Below the pieces are notes generated by a model, which was given only the letters and a program-made list of their open reading frames with translations, was not told the DNA's origin and ran no database searches. From Roseomonas sp. KE0001 (lineage in GTDB: Bacteria > Pseudomonadota > Alphaproteobacteria > Acetobacterales > Acetobacteraceae): a stretch of DNA of 64,000 nt. Positions 34,644-43,167 of this stretch are shown here, piece by piece. The translations under genes and the position numbers were made by a program. The stretch is taken from positions 434,001 through 498,000 of the forward strand of contig NZ_RCVQ01000002.1 in the NCBI RefSeq assembly GCF_016107285.1, written 5' to 3'. Positions within the stretch are counted from its first letter, which is position 1. Every line of letters begins with the position of its first letter.

Positions 34644-35594
34644 ATGCAGAGACGGACGCTGCTGGCGGCCGGGGCCGCCGGCCTCTTCGCGCCCCATCTG
34701 GCCCGCGCCGCCACCTGGCCGGAGCGGGAGGTCACCATCATCGTCCAGTACGGACCGGGTGGCTCGACCGATGTCTCCACCCGCGCCATCGCGGCGGAGA
34801 TGGAGAAGATCCTGGGCGTGCCGGTGCAGATCGTGAACCGGCCCGGCGGGCAGGGCACGGTCGGGCCGCAGCAGGTGGCCGCCGCCCGGCCGGACGGCTA
34901 CACGCTCGGCACCACCGGCCTCGCGGGCCTGGCCATCGCGCCGCACATGCTGGACGTGCCCTACAGCGCCGACAGCTTCGCCTTCCTGCCGGCCTTCGCG
35001 CGCTACCTCTACGGCATCGCCGTGCGGGCGGAATCGCCGCACCGGACGCTGGCCGACCTCATCGCCGCGGCCAGGGCGAAGCGCACCACCTTCGGCGCCA
35101 CCGGCGCGCCCAACAACATCGGCATGTTCGACCTGGCGCGGCTGACCGGCGCGCGCTTCCAGTTCGTGCCCTTCGGCTCGGGCGCGGAGGCGGTGACGGC
35201 GGCGATCGGCGGCCATGTCGAGGCGGTGATCCAGAACCCGCCGGAGATGCTGCCGGCGCTGGAATCCGGCCGCCTGCGCCTGCTCGCCTCGGCCAGCGCG
35301 GGGCGCTGGAAGGAGTTCCCCGAGGTGCCGACGCTGCGCGAGCAGGGGCATGAGGTGGTGGTCGATTCCATGATCGGCTTCATCGGCCCCAGGGGCATCC
35401 CGGAGGAACGGCGCGCCGTGCTGGCGCGCGCCATCCTGGAGGCGGCGCAGAAGCCGGCGCTCGCCGAGATCCTGGGCCGCTTCGGCATGGTGCCCTCGCT
35501 GATGCAGGCCGCGGAGTTCGAGACCACGGTGCGCCAGGCGCATGACCGCTTCGGGCCGCAGCTCCGCGAGGCCGGCCTGGCCCGGAAGCGCTGA
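34644..35594 (+). CDS. Bug/TctC solute receptor (module A)
   Basis: A 316-residue periplasmic receptor of the tripartite tricarboxylate transporter family. The Sec signal ends near 'PHLARAATWP'. Bug features: 'VTIIVQYGPGGSTDVSTR' (ligand loop), 'IVNRPGGQGTVGPQQVA' and 'FGATGAPNNIGMFDLA'. It has a GGAGGAAAG ribosome binding site and is followed at once by the two membrane subunits, so this one is a complete transporter. Ligand is probably a carboxylate; Bug binding sites generally hold carboxylic acids. Confidence 0.92.
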   Translation: MQRRTLLAAGAAGLFAPHLARAATWPEREVTIIVQYGPGGSTDVSTRAIAAEMEKILGVPVQIVNRPGGQGTVGPQQVAAARPDGYTLGTTGLAGLAIAPHMLDVPYSADSFAFLPAFARYLYGIAVRAESPHRTLADLIAAARAKRTTFGATGAPNNIGMFDLARLTGARFQFVPFGSGAEAVTAAIGGHVEAVIQNPPEMLPALESGRLRLLASASAGRWKEFPEVPTLREQGHEVVVDSMIGFIGPRGIPEERRAVLARAILEAAQKPALAEILGRFGMVPSLMQAAEFETTVRQAHDRFGPQLREAGLARKR

Positions 35595-35598
35595 GGCC

Positions 35599-36084
35599 AT
35601 GATGACCCGCACCGCGCGCGGGGTCGCCCTGGGCGGCCTGGTCTTCGCCGCGCTGGCCTGGTGGGAGGCCTCGCGCCTGGAGAGCTGGAGCTGGGACGGC
35701 CCGGGCCCCGGCCTGATGCCGCAGGCCCTGTCGATCCTGATCGCCCTGGCGGCGCTGGCGGTGCTGGTCTGGCCAGGTGACCCGACGGCGGAGGCGGAAG
35801 GCGGCGCGGCACCCTTCCGCGACCGCACCTTCCTCGCCTATGTCCTGGCCATGCTGGGTGCCGCCGCCGCGGTGCCCTTCCTGGGCTTCGTGCCGCCGAT
35901 GCTGGCGGCGACCACGCTGATGCTGCGCCTGGGCGAGCGCAGCTCCTGGACCGAGGCGCTGCTCTACGCCCTGCTGCTGGCGGCCGGCATCGTGCTGCTC
36001 TTCGGCACGGCGCTCGGCGTGCCGTTTCCCACCGGGCCGGTCGAGCGGGTGCTGAGCGGGCTCGGCCTGCTGCGCGGGAGCTGA
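35599..36084 (+). CDS. tctB: Tripartite tricarboxylate transporter small membrane subunit
   Basis: A 161-residue TctB protein with four predicted helices ('GVALGGLVFAALAWWEA', 'ALSILIALAALAVLVW', 'FLAYVLAMLGAAAAVPFLGFV', 'ALLYALLLAAGIVLLFG'). 'GPGPGLMPQ' after helix 1 is a common TctB feature. ATG 35599 starts 4 bases after the tctC stop; another ATG follows at once. Works with TctA to import the receptor-bound acid using an ion gradient. Confidence 0.88.
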   Translation: MMTRTARGVALGGLVFAALAWWEASRLESWSWDGPGPGLMPQALSILIALAALAVLVWPGDPTAEAEGGAAPFRDRTFLAYVLAMLGAAAAVPFLGFVPPMLAATTLMLRLGERSSWTEALLYALLLAAGIVLLFGTALGVPFPTGPVERVLSGLGLLRGS

Positions 36085-36087
36085 GCC

Positions 36088-37578
36088 ATGATGGACGGCC
36101 TGCTGCACGGCTTCGCCGTGCTCTCCACCTGGCAGAATCTGAGCCTCTGCCTGCTCGGCGCCTTTCTCGGCACGCTGGTCGGCGTGCTGCCGGGCCTCGG
36201 TCCCGCCACCACCATCGCCCTGCTGCTGCCGATCACGCTGAAGCTCGACCCGACCGGGGCGATCATCCTGCTCGCCGGCATCTACTACGGCGTCGCCTAT
36301 GGCGGCACGCTGACCTCGGTGCTGATGCGCATCCCCGGCGAGGCCTCCTCCGTCGTCACCTGCCTCGACGGCTACGAGATGGCGCGCAGGGGGCGGGCCG
36401 GGGCGGCGCTCGGCATCGCCGCCATCGGCTCCTTCTTCGCCAGCACCGTGGGCATCCTCGGCGTCATGCTGCTCTCGCCGCTGCTGGCCGAGCTGGTCAT
36501 CGCCTTCGGCCCCTGGGAATACGCGGCGCTGATGCTGGCCGGCCTGTCGCTGATCGCCTTCTTCGCCGCTTCCGGCCTGGCCAAGGCGGCGCTGATGGCG
36601 CTGCTCGGCCTGTTCCTCGGCTCGGTCGGCATCGATCCCATCGCCGGCACGCCGCGCTTCACCTTCGGCATCCCGGAGCTGGTGGACGGGATCAACATCA
36701 CGCCGCTGGCGCTCGGCCTGTTCGGCCTGTCGGAGCTGCTCTTCCTGGCGCTGGCCCGCCCCGGCAAGGCCGAGATCCTGCGGCCGCCCAACTCGCTGCT
36801 GGGCTTCCTGCCGAACCGCGAGGAGGCGCGGCGCTCGGTGGCGCCGGTGCTGCGCGGCTCGGTGCTGGGCTTCCTGGTCGGGCTGCTGCCGGGGGGCGGG
36901 GCGGTGCTGGCCTCCTTCCTCTCCTATGCCGTGGAGCGGCGGCTGACGCGGCGGCCCGAGGAATTCGGCCGGGGCGCGGTGGAGGGCGTGGCGGGGCCGG
37001 AGGCGGCGAACAATTCCGGCACCGCCGGCGCCTTCATCCCGCTGCTGACGCTGGGCATCCCGTCCAACGCCGTCACCGCCCTGCTGCTCGGCGCGCTGCT
37101 GATCCACGGCGTGCAGCCGGGCCCGATGATCCTGGAGCGGCAGCCCGAGATCTACTGGGGCGTCATCGCCTCGATGTATCTCGGCAACCTGATCCTGCTG
37201 GTGCTGAACCTGCCGCTGGTCGGGCTTTTCGTGCGCGCCCTGGAGATCCCGCGCCGCTTCATGGCGGCGGCGATCCTCTCGATCTGCGTCATCGGCGTCT
37301 ACAGCACCAATCTCGCGACCTTCGACATCCTGCTGGCGGTGGGCTTCGGCCTGCTCGGCTTCGCGCTGCGCCGGGGCGGCTTCGACCTCGGGCCGCTGAT
37401 CCTGGCCTATGTGCTGGGGCCGACCTTCGAGCGCTCGCTGCGCCAGGGCCTGCTGATCGCGGATGGCAACCTGCTGGAGCTGGCCGACCGGCCGATCGCG
37501 CTGGGCTTCATCCTGGCGGCGGTGGCGACGCTGGCCGGCGCGGTGCTGCTGCGCAACCGGGCGCGGGTGGCGGACTGA
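36088..37578 (+). CDS. tctA: Tripartite tricarboxylate transporter large membrane subunit
   Basis: A 496-residue TctA with about 12 helices. Signatures: '[26 protein letters not shown]', the mirrored second-half motif '[20 protein letters not shown]', and '[23 protein letters not shown]', where the two pore loops lie. Starts 3 bases after tctB with GGGAG ahead. Last gene of module A; a perfect 15-bp hairpin follows. Confidence 0.94.
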   Translation: MMDGLLHGFAVLSTWQNLSLCLLGAFLGTLVGVLPGLGPATTIALLLPITLKLDPTGAIILLAGIYYGVAYGGTLTSVLMRIPGEASSVVTCLDGYEMARRGRAGAALGIAAIGSFFASTVGILGVMLLSPLLAELVIAFGPWEYAALMLAGLSLIAFFAASGLAKAALMALLGLFLGSVGIDPIAGTPRFTFGIPELVDGINITPLALGLFGLSELLFLALARPGKAEILRPPNSLLGFLPNREEARRSVAPVLRGSVLGFLVGLLPGGGAVLASFLSYAVERRLTRRPEEFGRGAVEGVAGPEAANNSGTAGAFIPLLTLGIPSNAVTALLLGALLIHGVQPGPMILERQPEIYWGVIASMYLGNLILLVLNLPLVGLFVRALEIPRRFMAAAILSICVIGVYSTNLATFDILLAVGFGLLGFALRRGGFDLGPLILAYVLGPTFERSLRQGLLIADGNLLELADRPIALGFILAAVATLAGAVLLRNRARVAD

Positions 37579-37583
37579 CGGCG

Positions 37584-37620
37584 CGAAGGGGCGCCCGGAC
37601 CGCTGCCGGGCGCCCCTTCG
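37584..37620 (+). terminator. Terminator-like hairpin after tctA
   Basis: A perfect 15-bp stem (CGAAGGGGCGCCCGG / CCGGGCGCCCCTTCG) with a 7-base loop, 5 bases after the tctA stop. No T-run, but the position and strength support a transcript end. Confidence 0.6.
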
Positions 37621-37671
37621 GCGCGGCGGGAGGGGATCGCCCTCCCGGTGGTCGCCTTCCCTGCGGCCGGC

Positions 37672-37995
37672 TCAGCGCGCGGCGAGCGTCGCGGGCGCGG
37701 CCGAGGGGGCCAGATAGACCACCTCCGAATGCTGGCCGCCGATCAGCACCGGGATGCCCGGGGCCTGGCGGCCGAGGGCGGGATCGTCATAGGCGATCCG
37801 GCCCGACTGGCCCTGGCCGGCGAAGCGCGCATAGCCGCCGCCGACGACATTGCCGCGATAGGCCTCGTCATACCGGACGGCGAAGTTCTCGCCCTGGCCG
37901 GTGACCGTCAGGAAGTCCCGCGCCTGGACAGGGGCCAGGGCGGCAGTGGTGCCGAGCAGGGCGGCGGCGGCGAGGAGGGTGCGGAGGGTGGACAT
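37672..37995 (-). CDS. Small secreted protein of unknown function (107 aa)
   Basis: 107 residues with a Sec signal ('LRTLLAAAALLGTTAALAPVQA', cleavage before R-D-F-L). The mature ~80 residues contain 'FLTVTGQGENFAVRYDEAYRG', 'GRIAYDDPALG' and 'GIPVLIGGQHSEVVYLAP', a beta-rich pattern I do not recognise. It has no cysteines, so it is not a peroxidase of the Ohr type. ATG 37995. It is divergent from an OhrR-like regulator, whose usual partner would be ohr, so it may be redox- or peroxide-regulated. Confidence 0.75.
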   Translation of the reverse strand: MSTLRTLLAAAALLGTTAALAPVQARDFLTVTGQGENFAVRYDEAYRGNVVGGGYARFAGQGQSGRIAYDDPALGRQAPGIPVLIGGQHSEVVYLAPSAAPATLAAR

Positions 37996-38070
37996 GGAAT
38001 GGAGCCTTTGTGGGAGTGGGGCGCCCCCGGTGGAGCGCTGTTGATAGTGATATTGAGCGCGATATCATCG

Positions 38071-38142
38071 TGCGCGACCTATAATCCGGCAGGCCAGCCA
38101 TGCGCGACAATATTGCGCGATCACGTCGCGCACGACTTATAT
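38071..38142. promoter_or_regulatory. Regulator-binding/promoter region between the small secreted gene and ohrR
   Basis: The octamer TGCGCGAC occurs at 38071-38078 and 38101-38108 and inverted (GTCGCGCA) at 38125-38132. A consensus TATAAT lies at 38080-38085. A second possible promoter reads TTGCGC (38113-38118), 18 bases, TTATAT (38137-38142), placing the ohrR start site ahead of its ATG. The CAATATTG palindrome at 38107-38114 overlaps this. Good candidate for OhrR autoregulation. Confidence 0.55.
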
Positions 38143-38174
38143 GCCTGGCAGCCTTCCCCCTCAGGAGCCCCGCC

Positions 38175-38651
38175 ATGACTCCGCACGACACCCCCGAACC
38201 GGACAGTCCTGAAGGGAATGCCCCGGACCTCGACGAACTGCTCTGCTTCGCCATCCATTCCACGGCGCATGCCATCCAGCGCGCCAACAAGCCGCTGCTG
38301 GACCGGTTGGGCCTGACCTATCCGCAGTACCTCGTCATGGTCGTGCTGTGGTCCGCCGACGGGCAGACGGTGGGCGCCATCGGCGACCGCCTCTTCCTGG
38401 AGAGCAGCACCCTGACGCCGCTGCTCAAGCGGCTGCAGGCGGCCGGCCTGGTCGAGCGGCAGCGCGACGCGGCGGATGAGCGGCAGGTGCGGATCCGCCT
38501 GACGGCGGCAGGCCGCGCCCTGCGCGGCAAGGCCTGCGAGAAGCCGGCCTGGATGGGGCACTGCTTCGGCGGCGAGGAGGAGGCGCGGGCGCTGCAGCGG
38601 GCGATCCTGCGCCTCCGGGACGCGGTGACGCGGGAGCCGGGGGTGAGCTGA
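38175..38651 (+). CDS. ohrR: OhrR-like MarR family redox regulator
   Basis: A 158-residue winged-helix regulator matching OhrR: '[21 protein letters not shown]' carries the conserved reactive cysteine (C24), followed by '[19 protein letters not shown]' and the DNA-binding part '[35 protein letters not shown]'. OhrR senses organic hydroperoxides or HOCl by oxidation of this Cys and then releases ohr. A second Cys late in the protein ('GKACEKPAW', and 'GHCFGG') could form the disulfide of the 2-Cys type. ATG 38175 follows AGGAG. No ohr gene is adjacent. Confidence 0.85.
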   Translation: MTPHDTPEPDSPEGNAPDLDELLCFAIHSTAHAIQRANKPLLDRLGLTYPQYLVMVVLWSADGQTVGAIGDRLFLESSTLTPLLKRLQAAGLVERQRDAADERQVRIRLTAAGRALRGKACEKPAWMGHCFGGEEEARALQRAILRLRDAVTREPGVS

Positions 38652-38667
38652 GGCCGGAGCGCCGGCC
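38652..38667. terminator. Short hairpin between convergent ohrR and RND genes
   Basis: GGCCGG / CCGGCC around a 4-base loop in the 35-bp convergent gap. A weak candidate for a two-way terminator. Confidence 0.3.
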
Positions 38668-38686
38668 GGCCCCCCCCCTTCCGCCT

Positions 38687-41600
38687 TCAGGCATGGCCTT
38701 CCGAGGTGGCGTCATCCCGGGCCGACGCCTGCCCGTGCCCCTGGCGCTGCGCCATGGCCCGCGCCACCACGTAGAAGACCGGGGTGAAGAACAGGCCGAA
38801 GAGCGTCACGCCCAGCATGCCGGCGAAGACCGCCGTGCCCAGGCTCTGCCGCATCTCCGCCCCCGCCCCGGTGGCGATGGCGAGCGGCAGCACGCCGAGG
38901 ATGAAGGCCAGCGAGGTCATCAGGATCGGCCGCAGCCGCGTGCGCGCCGCCGCCGCCGCCGCCGCCCAGCGGTCCAGCCCCTGCTGCTCCGCCTGCCGCG
39001 CGAACTCGACGATCAGGATGGCGTTCTTGGCGGCCAGCCCGATGAGCACGACCAGCCCGATCTGCACCAGCACGTTGTTGTCCAGCCCGCGCCAGGCGAT
39101 GCCGGCCAGCGCCGCCAGCACGGACATCGGCGCGATCATCACCACCGCGAGCGGCAGCAGCCAGCTCTCGTAGAGCGCCGCCAGCAGCAGGAAGACGAAG
39201 ACCACGGCGAGGCCGAAGGCGATGGGCGCGGTATTGCCCTGGGTCGTCTCCTGCAGGGCGATCTCGGTCCATTCGTAGCCGTAGCCCCGCGGCAGGGTCT
39301 CGGCCAGCACCGCCTGCATCGCCGCGATCGCCTGGCCGGTGGAATAGCCCGGCGCCGCCGCACCCTGCACCTCGGCCGCCGGAAACAGGTTGTAGCGTGG
39401 CACGCGATAGGGGCCGGTATCCGGCTCCAGCCGCGCCAGGGCGCCGATCGGCACCATCTCGCCATCGACATTGCGGGCGCGCAGCAGGGCGACGTCGCGA
39501 GGGGTGCGGCGCTGCGCCTCCTCGGCCTGGGCGGTGACGCGGTAGGTGCGGCCGAGGATGTTGAAGTCGTTGACGAAGGCGGAGCCGAGATAGATCGACA
39601 GCGTCTCGGACACGCGGTCGAGCGGCACGCCCAGCATCTCCGCCTTGCCGCGGTCCACCTCGGCGCGCAGCGAGGGCGTCGCGGTGCTGAACAGGGTGAA
39701 GGCCATGGCGATCTCGGGCCGCGCCGCCGCCGCCGCCACCACCCGCTGCGTCACCGCCTCCAGCGCGTGGCCGCCGCGGTCGCCGTGATCCTGCACATAG
39801 AGCTTGAAGCCGCCGCCGGTGCCGATGCCGGAGACCGAGGGCGGCGGGATGACCAGGCCGAGCGCGTCGCGCTGCCGGCCGATGGCGGCCTGCACGGCGC
39901 CGATCAGCGCCGGATAGGCGATGCCCTCCTCCGCGCGCTTCTCGAAGCTCTGCAGCGTGACGAAGATCACGCCGGTGTTCGGCGCGTTGGTGAAGGTGGC
40001 GCCGTCGAAGCCGGTGAACATGACGGTGTCCGCCACGCCCGGCACCTTCAGCACCGCCTCGGAGGCGGCGCGCATCACCCTGTCGGTGCGGTCCAGCGTG
40101 GCGCCGGGCGGCAGCTGGAAGGCGGCGATGAGATAGCCGCGGTCGAGCGGCGGGATCAGCCCGGTGGGGGTCGTGCGCACCACCTGGCCGGTCAGCGCCA
40201 GCAGGCCGGCGAAGAGGATCAGCACGATGGCGGAGACCCGCACCAGCCGCCGCGTCAGCGCCCCGTAGCCGAGCGACAGCGCGTCGAAGGCGCGGTTGAA
40301 GCCTCGGAAGAACAGGCCAAAGGGCGCGCCCAGCACCCGTCGCCAGCCGCGGGGTGGGTGCTGCGCGTGCGGCCGCAGCAGCAGCGCCGCCAGCGCCGGC
40401 GAGAGGGTGAGCGAGACCAGGGCGGAGAGCAGCGTCGCCACCGCGATGGTCACGGCGAACTGGCGGTAGAAGGCGCCGGAGAGCCCCTCGATGAAGGCCG
40501 TCGGCACGAAGACGGCGCAGAGCACGAGGGCGATGGCGAGCAGGGCGAAGCCGACCTCGTCCATGGTGCGCCGCGTCGCCGTCAGCGGGTCCAGCCCCGC
40601 CGCCAGGTGCCGCTCCACATTCTCGACCACGACGATGGCGTCGTCCACGACGATGCCGATGGCCAGGATCAGCCCGAACATGGACAGGCTGTTGAGCGAG
40701 ATGCCGAGCGCGCCCATGAAGGCGAAGGTGCCGATGATCGAGACCGGGATGGCGGCCAGCGGGATGATCGAGGCGCGCCAGGATTGCAGGAACAGGATCA
40801 CCACCAGCACGACGAGGAGGATGGCCTCGACGAAGGTGTGCAGCACCGCCTCCATCGACTGCTCGATGAACTGCGTGGTGTCGTAGACGATGCGGTAGGC
40901 GACGCCGGGCGGGAAGTCGCGCTCCGCCTGCGCCAGCGTCGCCTTCAGCGCCGCCGCCGTGGCCAGGGCATTGGAGCCGGGCCGCTGGAAGATCGGCATG
41001 GCGACGGCGCTCGTGCCGCTCAGATAGGCGCGCATCGTGTAGTCCTGGCTGCCCAGCTCGACGCGGGCGATGTCGCGCAGCCGCAGCGGCGCGCCGCCGG
41101 CCTCCGTCGCCACCACGATATCGGCGAAGTCCGCCGCGTCGCGCAGCCGGCCGAGCGCCTGGATGTTGAGCTGGAAGGCCTCGCCGCCGCCGGTCCCCGT
41201 GGGCGGGTGGTTGAGCCCGCCGGCGGCGACCTGGACATTGGCGCGGCGCAGCGCCGCGACCACCTCGCCCGGCGTCAGGCCGCGCGCGGCGATGCGCGCC
41301 GGGTCGAGCCAGACCCGCATGGCATAGTCGCCGCCGCCGCCGAAGAGCTGCACGTCGCCGACGCCGTCGAGCCGCGCCAGCCGGTCCTTCAGGGCCAGGG
41401 TGGCGTAGTTGGCGAGATACTGGTCGCTGCGCGAGCCGTCGGGCGAGACCAGATGGACGACCATCATGATGTCGGGCGAGGCCTTCTTCACGATGAGCCC
41501 GAGGGCGCGCACCTCGGCCGGCAGGCGCGGCTCGGCGATGGCGACGCGGTTCTGCACCAGCACCTGCGCCTGATCGATGTCGGTGCCCTGGCGGAAGACG

Positions 41601-41881
41601 ACGTTGATGGTGAGCCGGCCATCGCCGGTCGCCTGGGAGCCGACATAGAGCATGCCTTCGACGCCGTTGATCTCCTGCTCGATCGGCGAGGCCACGGTGT
41701 TGGCGATGGTCTCGGCGGAGGCGCCCGGATACTGCGCCGTGATGGTCACGGTGGGCGGGGCGATCTCGGGATACTCGCTGATCGGCAGCCGCGTCGCGGC
41801 GATGGCGCCGATCAGCAGGATGGCGATCGAGATGACGGCGGCGAAGACCGGCCGGCCGACGAAGAACTGGGCGAAGCGCAT
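38687..41881 (-). CDS. RND multidrug efflux transporter, inner-membrane pump (AcrB/MexB-like)
   Basis: A 1064-residue HAE1-family proton-driven efflux pump. It begins 'MRFAQFFVGRPVFAAVISI' and has the 'GVEGMLYVGSQATGDGRL' porter segment. Helix 4 bears the paired Asp for proton transfer in 'AIGIVVDDAIVVVENVERHL'. 'RNVDGEMVPIGALARLE' lies in the second docking/porter region and 'LAAKNAILIVEFA' (helix 10) has the proton-relay Lys. Length is typical. It lies 11 bases after the adaptor gene. An outer-membrane channel (TolC/OprM type) is not encoded here and must be supplied elsewhere. Confidence 0.95.
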   Translation of the reverse strand: MRFAQFFVGRPVFAAVISIAILLIGAIAATRLPISEYPEIAPPTVTITAQYPGASAETIANTVASPIEQEINGVEGMLYVGSQATGDGRLTINVVFRQGTDIDQAQVLVQNRVAIAEPRLPAEVRALGLIVKKASPDIMMVVHLVSPDGSRSDQYLANYATLALKDRLARLDGVGDVQLFGGGGDYAMRVWLDPARIAARGLTPGEVVAALRRANVQVAAGGLNHPPTGTGGGEAFQLNIQALGRLRDAADFADIVVATEAGGAPLRLRDIARVELGSQDYTMRAYLSGTSAVAMPIFQRPGSNALATAAALKATLAQAERDFPPGVAYRIVYDTTQFIEQSMEAVLHTFVEAILLVVLVVILFLQSWRASIIPLAAIPVSIIGTFAFMGALGISLNSLSMFGLILAIGIVVDDAIVVVENVERHLAAGLDPLTATRRTMDEVGFALLAIALVLCAVFVPTAFIEGLSGAFYRQFAVTIAVATLLSALVSLTLSPALAALLLRPHAQHPPRGWRRVLGAPFGLFFRGFNRAFDALSLGYGALTRRLVRVSAIVLILFAGLLALTGQVVRTTPTGLIPPLDRGYLIAAFQLPPGATLDRTDRVMRAASEAVLKVPGVADTVMFTGFDGATFTNAPNTGVIFVTLQSFEKRAEEGIAYPALIGAVQAAIGRQRDALGLVIPPPSVSGIGTGGGFKLYVQDHGDRGGHALEAVTQRVVAAAAARPEIAMAFTLFSTATPSLRAEVDRGKAEMLGVPLDRVSETLSIYLGSAFVNDFNILGRTYRVTAQAEEAQRRTPRDVALLRARNVDGEMVPIGALARLEPDTGPYRVPRYNLFPAAEVQGAAAPGYSTGQAIAAMQAVLAETLPRGYGYEWTEIALQETTQGNTAPIAFGLAVVFVFLLLAALYESWLLPLAVVMIAPMSVLAALAGIAWRGLDNNVLVQIGLVVLIGLAAKNAILIVEFARQAEQQGLDRWAAAAAAARTRLRPILMTSLAFILGVLPLAIATGAGAEMRQSLGTAVFAGMLGVTLFGLFFTPVFYVVARAMAQRQGHGQASARDDATSEGHA

Positions 41882-41892
41882 GGCGCGGCTCC

Positions 41893-43038
41893 TCAGCGGA
41901 TGGCGGCGAGGCGGCCGTTTGGCCCGGCCGCCTCGGCGCTGACGCGGCTGCCGGGCCGCGCCAGATGCAGTCCGGCGGTGATGACCCGGTCCTGCGGCGA
42001 GAGGCCCGCGCGCACCACGCGCAGCCCGTCCACCACCGGGCCCAGCTCCACCGGCTTGGCCACGACCGTGCCATCGGCGGCGACGGTCATGACGACGCGG
42101 CTGGCCTGGTCGGCGGCGATGGCGGCATCGGGCACCAGCAGCCGCTCGCCCTGGCCGGCCGGCAGGCGCAGCCGCGCGAAGCCGCCCGGGGTCAGCAGCA
42201 GGTCGGGATTGGGCAGCACGGCGCGGGCGCGCAGCGTGCCGGAGCGGGGGCGCAGCTCGCTGTCGAGGAAGTCGAGCTGGCCGGTGCGCGGCCACTCCGC
42301 CTCGTCGGCCAGGCGCAGGCCGACGGTCAGCGGGGCGGCACCCGGCCGCGCCCCGCCGCGCCGGGCGAGGCGCAGATAGTCCGCCTCGCTCATGTCGAAG
42401 CTGGCATAGACCGGATCGAGGGCCAGGATGGTGGTGAGCAGCGTGCCGCCCGCCTGCACCAGGTTGCCGGCATCGACGCGGCGGTCCGAGGCGCGGCCGG
42501 ATTGCGGCGCGCGCACCTCGGTCCAGTCCAGCTCCAGCGCCGCCTGCCGCACCCGCGCCTCCGCCCCGGCCAGCTCGGCCTCGGCCTGCCGCTCGGCGGC
42601 GCGGCGGCTGTCGAGCTGCGCCTCGGGGGCGATGCGGCGCTCGACCAGCGGCAGGCTGCGGCGGGTCTCCTGCCGGGCCAGGGCCAGCCTGGCGCGGGCG
42701 CCATCCCGTGCCGCCTCGGCATCGCGCAACGCGATCTCGAAGGGGCGCCGGTCGAGGGTGAAGAGGAGATCCCCGGCCCGGACGACCTGCCCGTCGCGGA
42801 AATGCACCGCCTCGACCAGGCCAGAGACGCGGGGGCGCAGCTCCACCCGCGCCGAGGGCTCGATGCGGGCGATGTGCTCCTCCCATTCGGTCAGGTCGCG
42901 GCGCAGCGGCGTGGCGACGGTGACGGTGGGGAGCGGGTCCTGCGCGGCGGCTGTGGTGGGGAGCAGCAGGGGAAGGGCCAGCGGGGCGGCCAGCAGCAGG
43001 GCGCGGAGAGGACGGGACTTGCGGATGAGGGTCGGCAT
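41893..43038 (-). CDS. RND efflux periplasmic adaptor (membrane fusion protein)
   Basis: 381 residues. A Sec signal ('LRALLLAAPLALPLLLPTTAAAQ') without a lipobox cysteine, then the MFP layout: first lipoyl half 'ARVELRPRVSGLVEAVHFRDGQVVRAGDLLF', a helical hairpin ('ARDGARARLALARQET', 'AERQAEAELAGAEARVRQ'), second lipoyl half 'WTEVRAPQSGRASDRRVDAG', a beta-barrel ('PVYASFDMSEADYLRLAR') and a membrane-proximal domain. It links the RND pump to an outer-membrane channel. First gene of the operon, with the TetR inverted repeat just upstream. Confidence 0.94.
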   Translation of the reverse strand: MPTLIRKSRPLRALLLAAPLALPLLLPTTAAAQDPLPTVTVATPLRRDLTEWEEHIARIEPSARVELRPRVSGLVEAVHFRDGQVVRAGDLLFTLDRRPFEIALRDAEAARDGARARLALARQETRRSLPLVERRIAPEAQLDSRRAAERQAEAELAGAEARVRQAALELDWTEVRAPQSGRASDRRVDAGNLVQAGGTLLTTILALDPVYASFDMSEADYLRLARRGGARPGAAPLTVGLRLADEAEWPRTGQLDFLDSELRPRSGTLRARAVLPNPDLLLTPGGFARLRLPAGQGERLLVPDAAIAADQASRVVMTVAADGTVVAKPVELGPVVDGLRVVRAGLSPQDRVITAGLHLARPGSRVSAEAAGPNGRLAAIR

Positions 43039-43062
43039 TGCCTATCTCCAGGGCCGGATGAT

Positions 43063-43099
43063 ACCGACCGGTTCGTAACATGGATACGAACCGGTCGGT
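43063..43099. promoter_or_regulatory. Perfect 15-bp inverted repeat, TetR operator of the efflux operon
   Basis: ACCGACCGGTTCGTA (43063-43077) and TACGAACCGGTCGGT (43085-43099), 7-base spacer. It lies 24 bases from the adaptor start and 68 bases from the tetR start, in the only gap between the divergent genes. It contains the A-C-C-G-G-T core common in TetR-family sites. Very likely the binding site of the adjacent regulator. Confidence 0.88.
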
Positions 43100-43167
43100 C
43101 ACATTGCAAGCCCGCGGCGGACATGCTTCTCCAGCCGCGCCGCGCAAGAAGGAGTGAGGAGAGAACC

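Noticed and set aside
38693-42379. Very long open frame on the plus strand opposite the RND genes
   Set aside because: Its product is a low-complexity Arg/Gly/Asp/His mixture produced by the GC-rich codons of the RND genes on the other strand.
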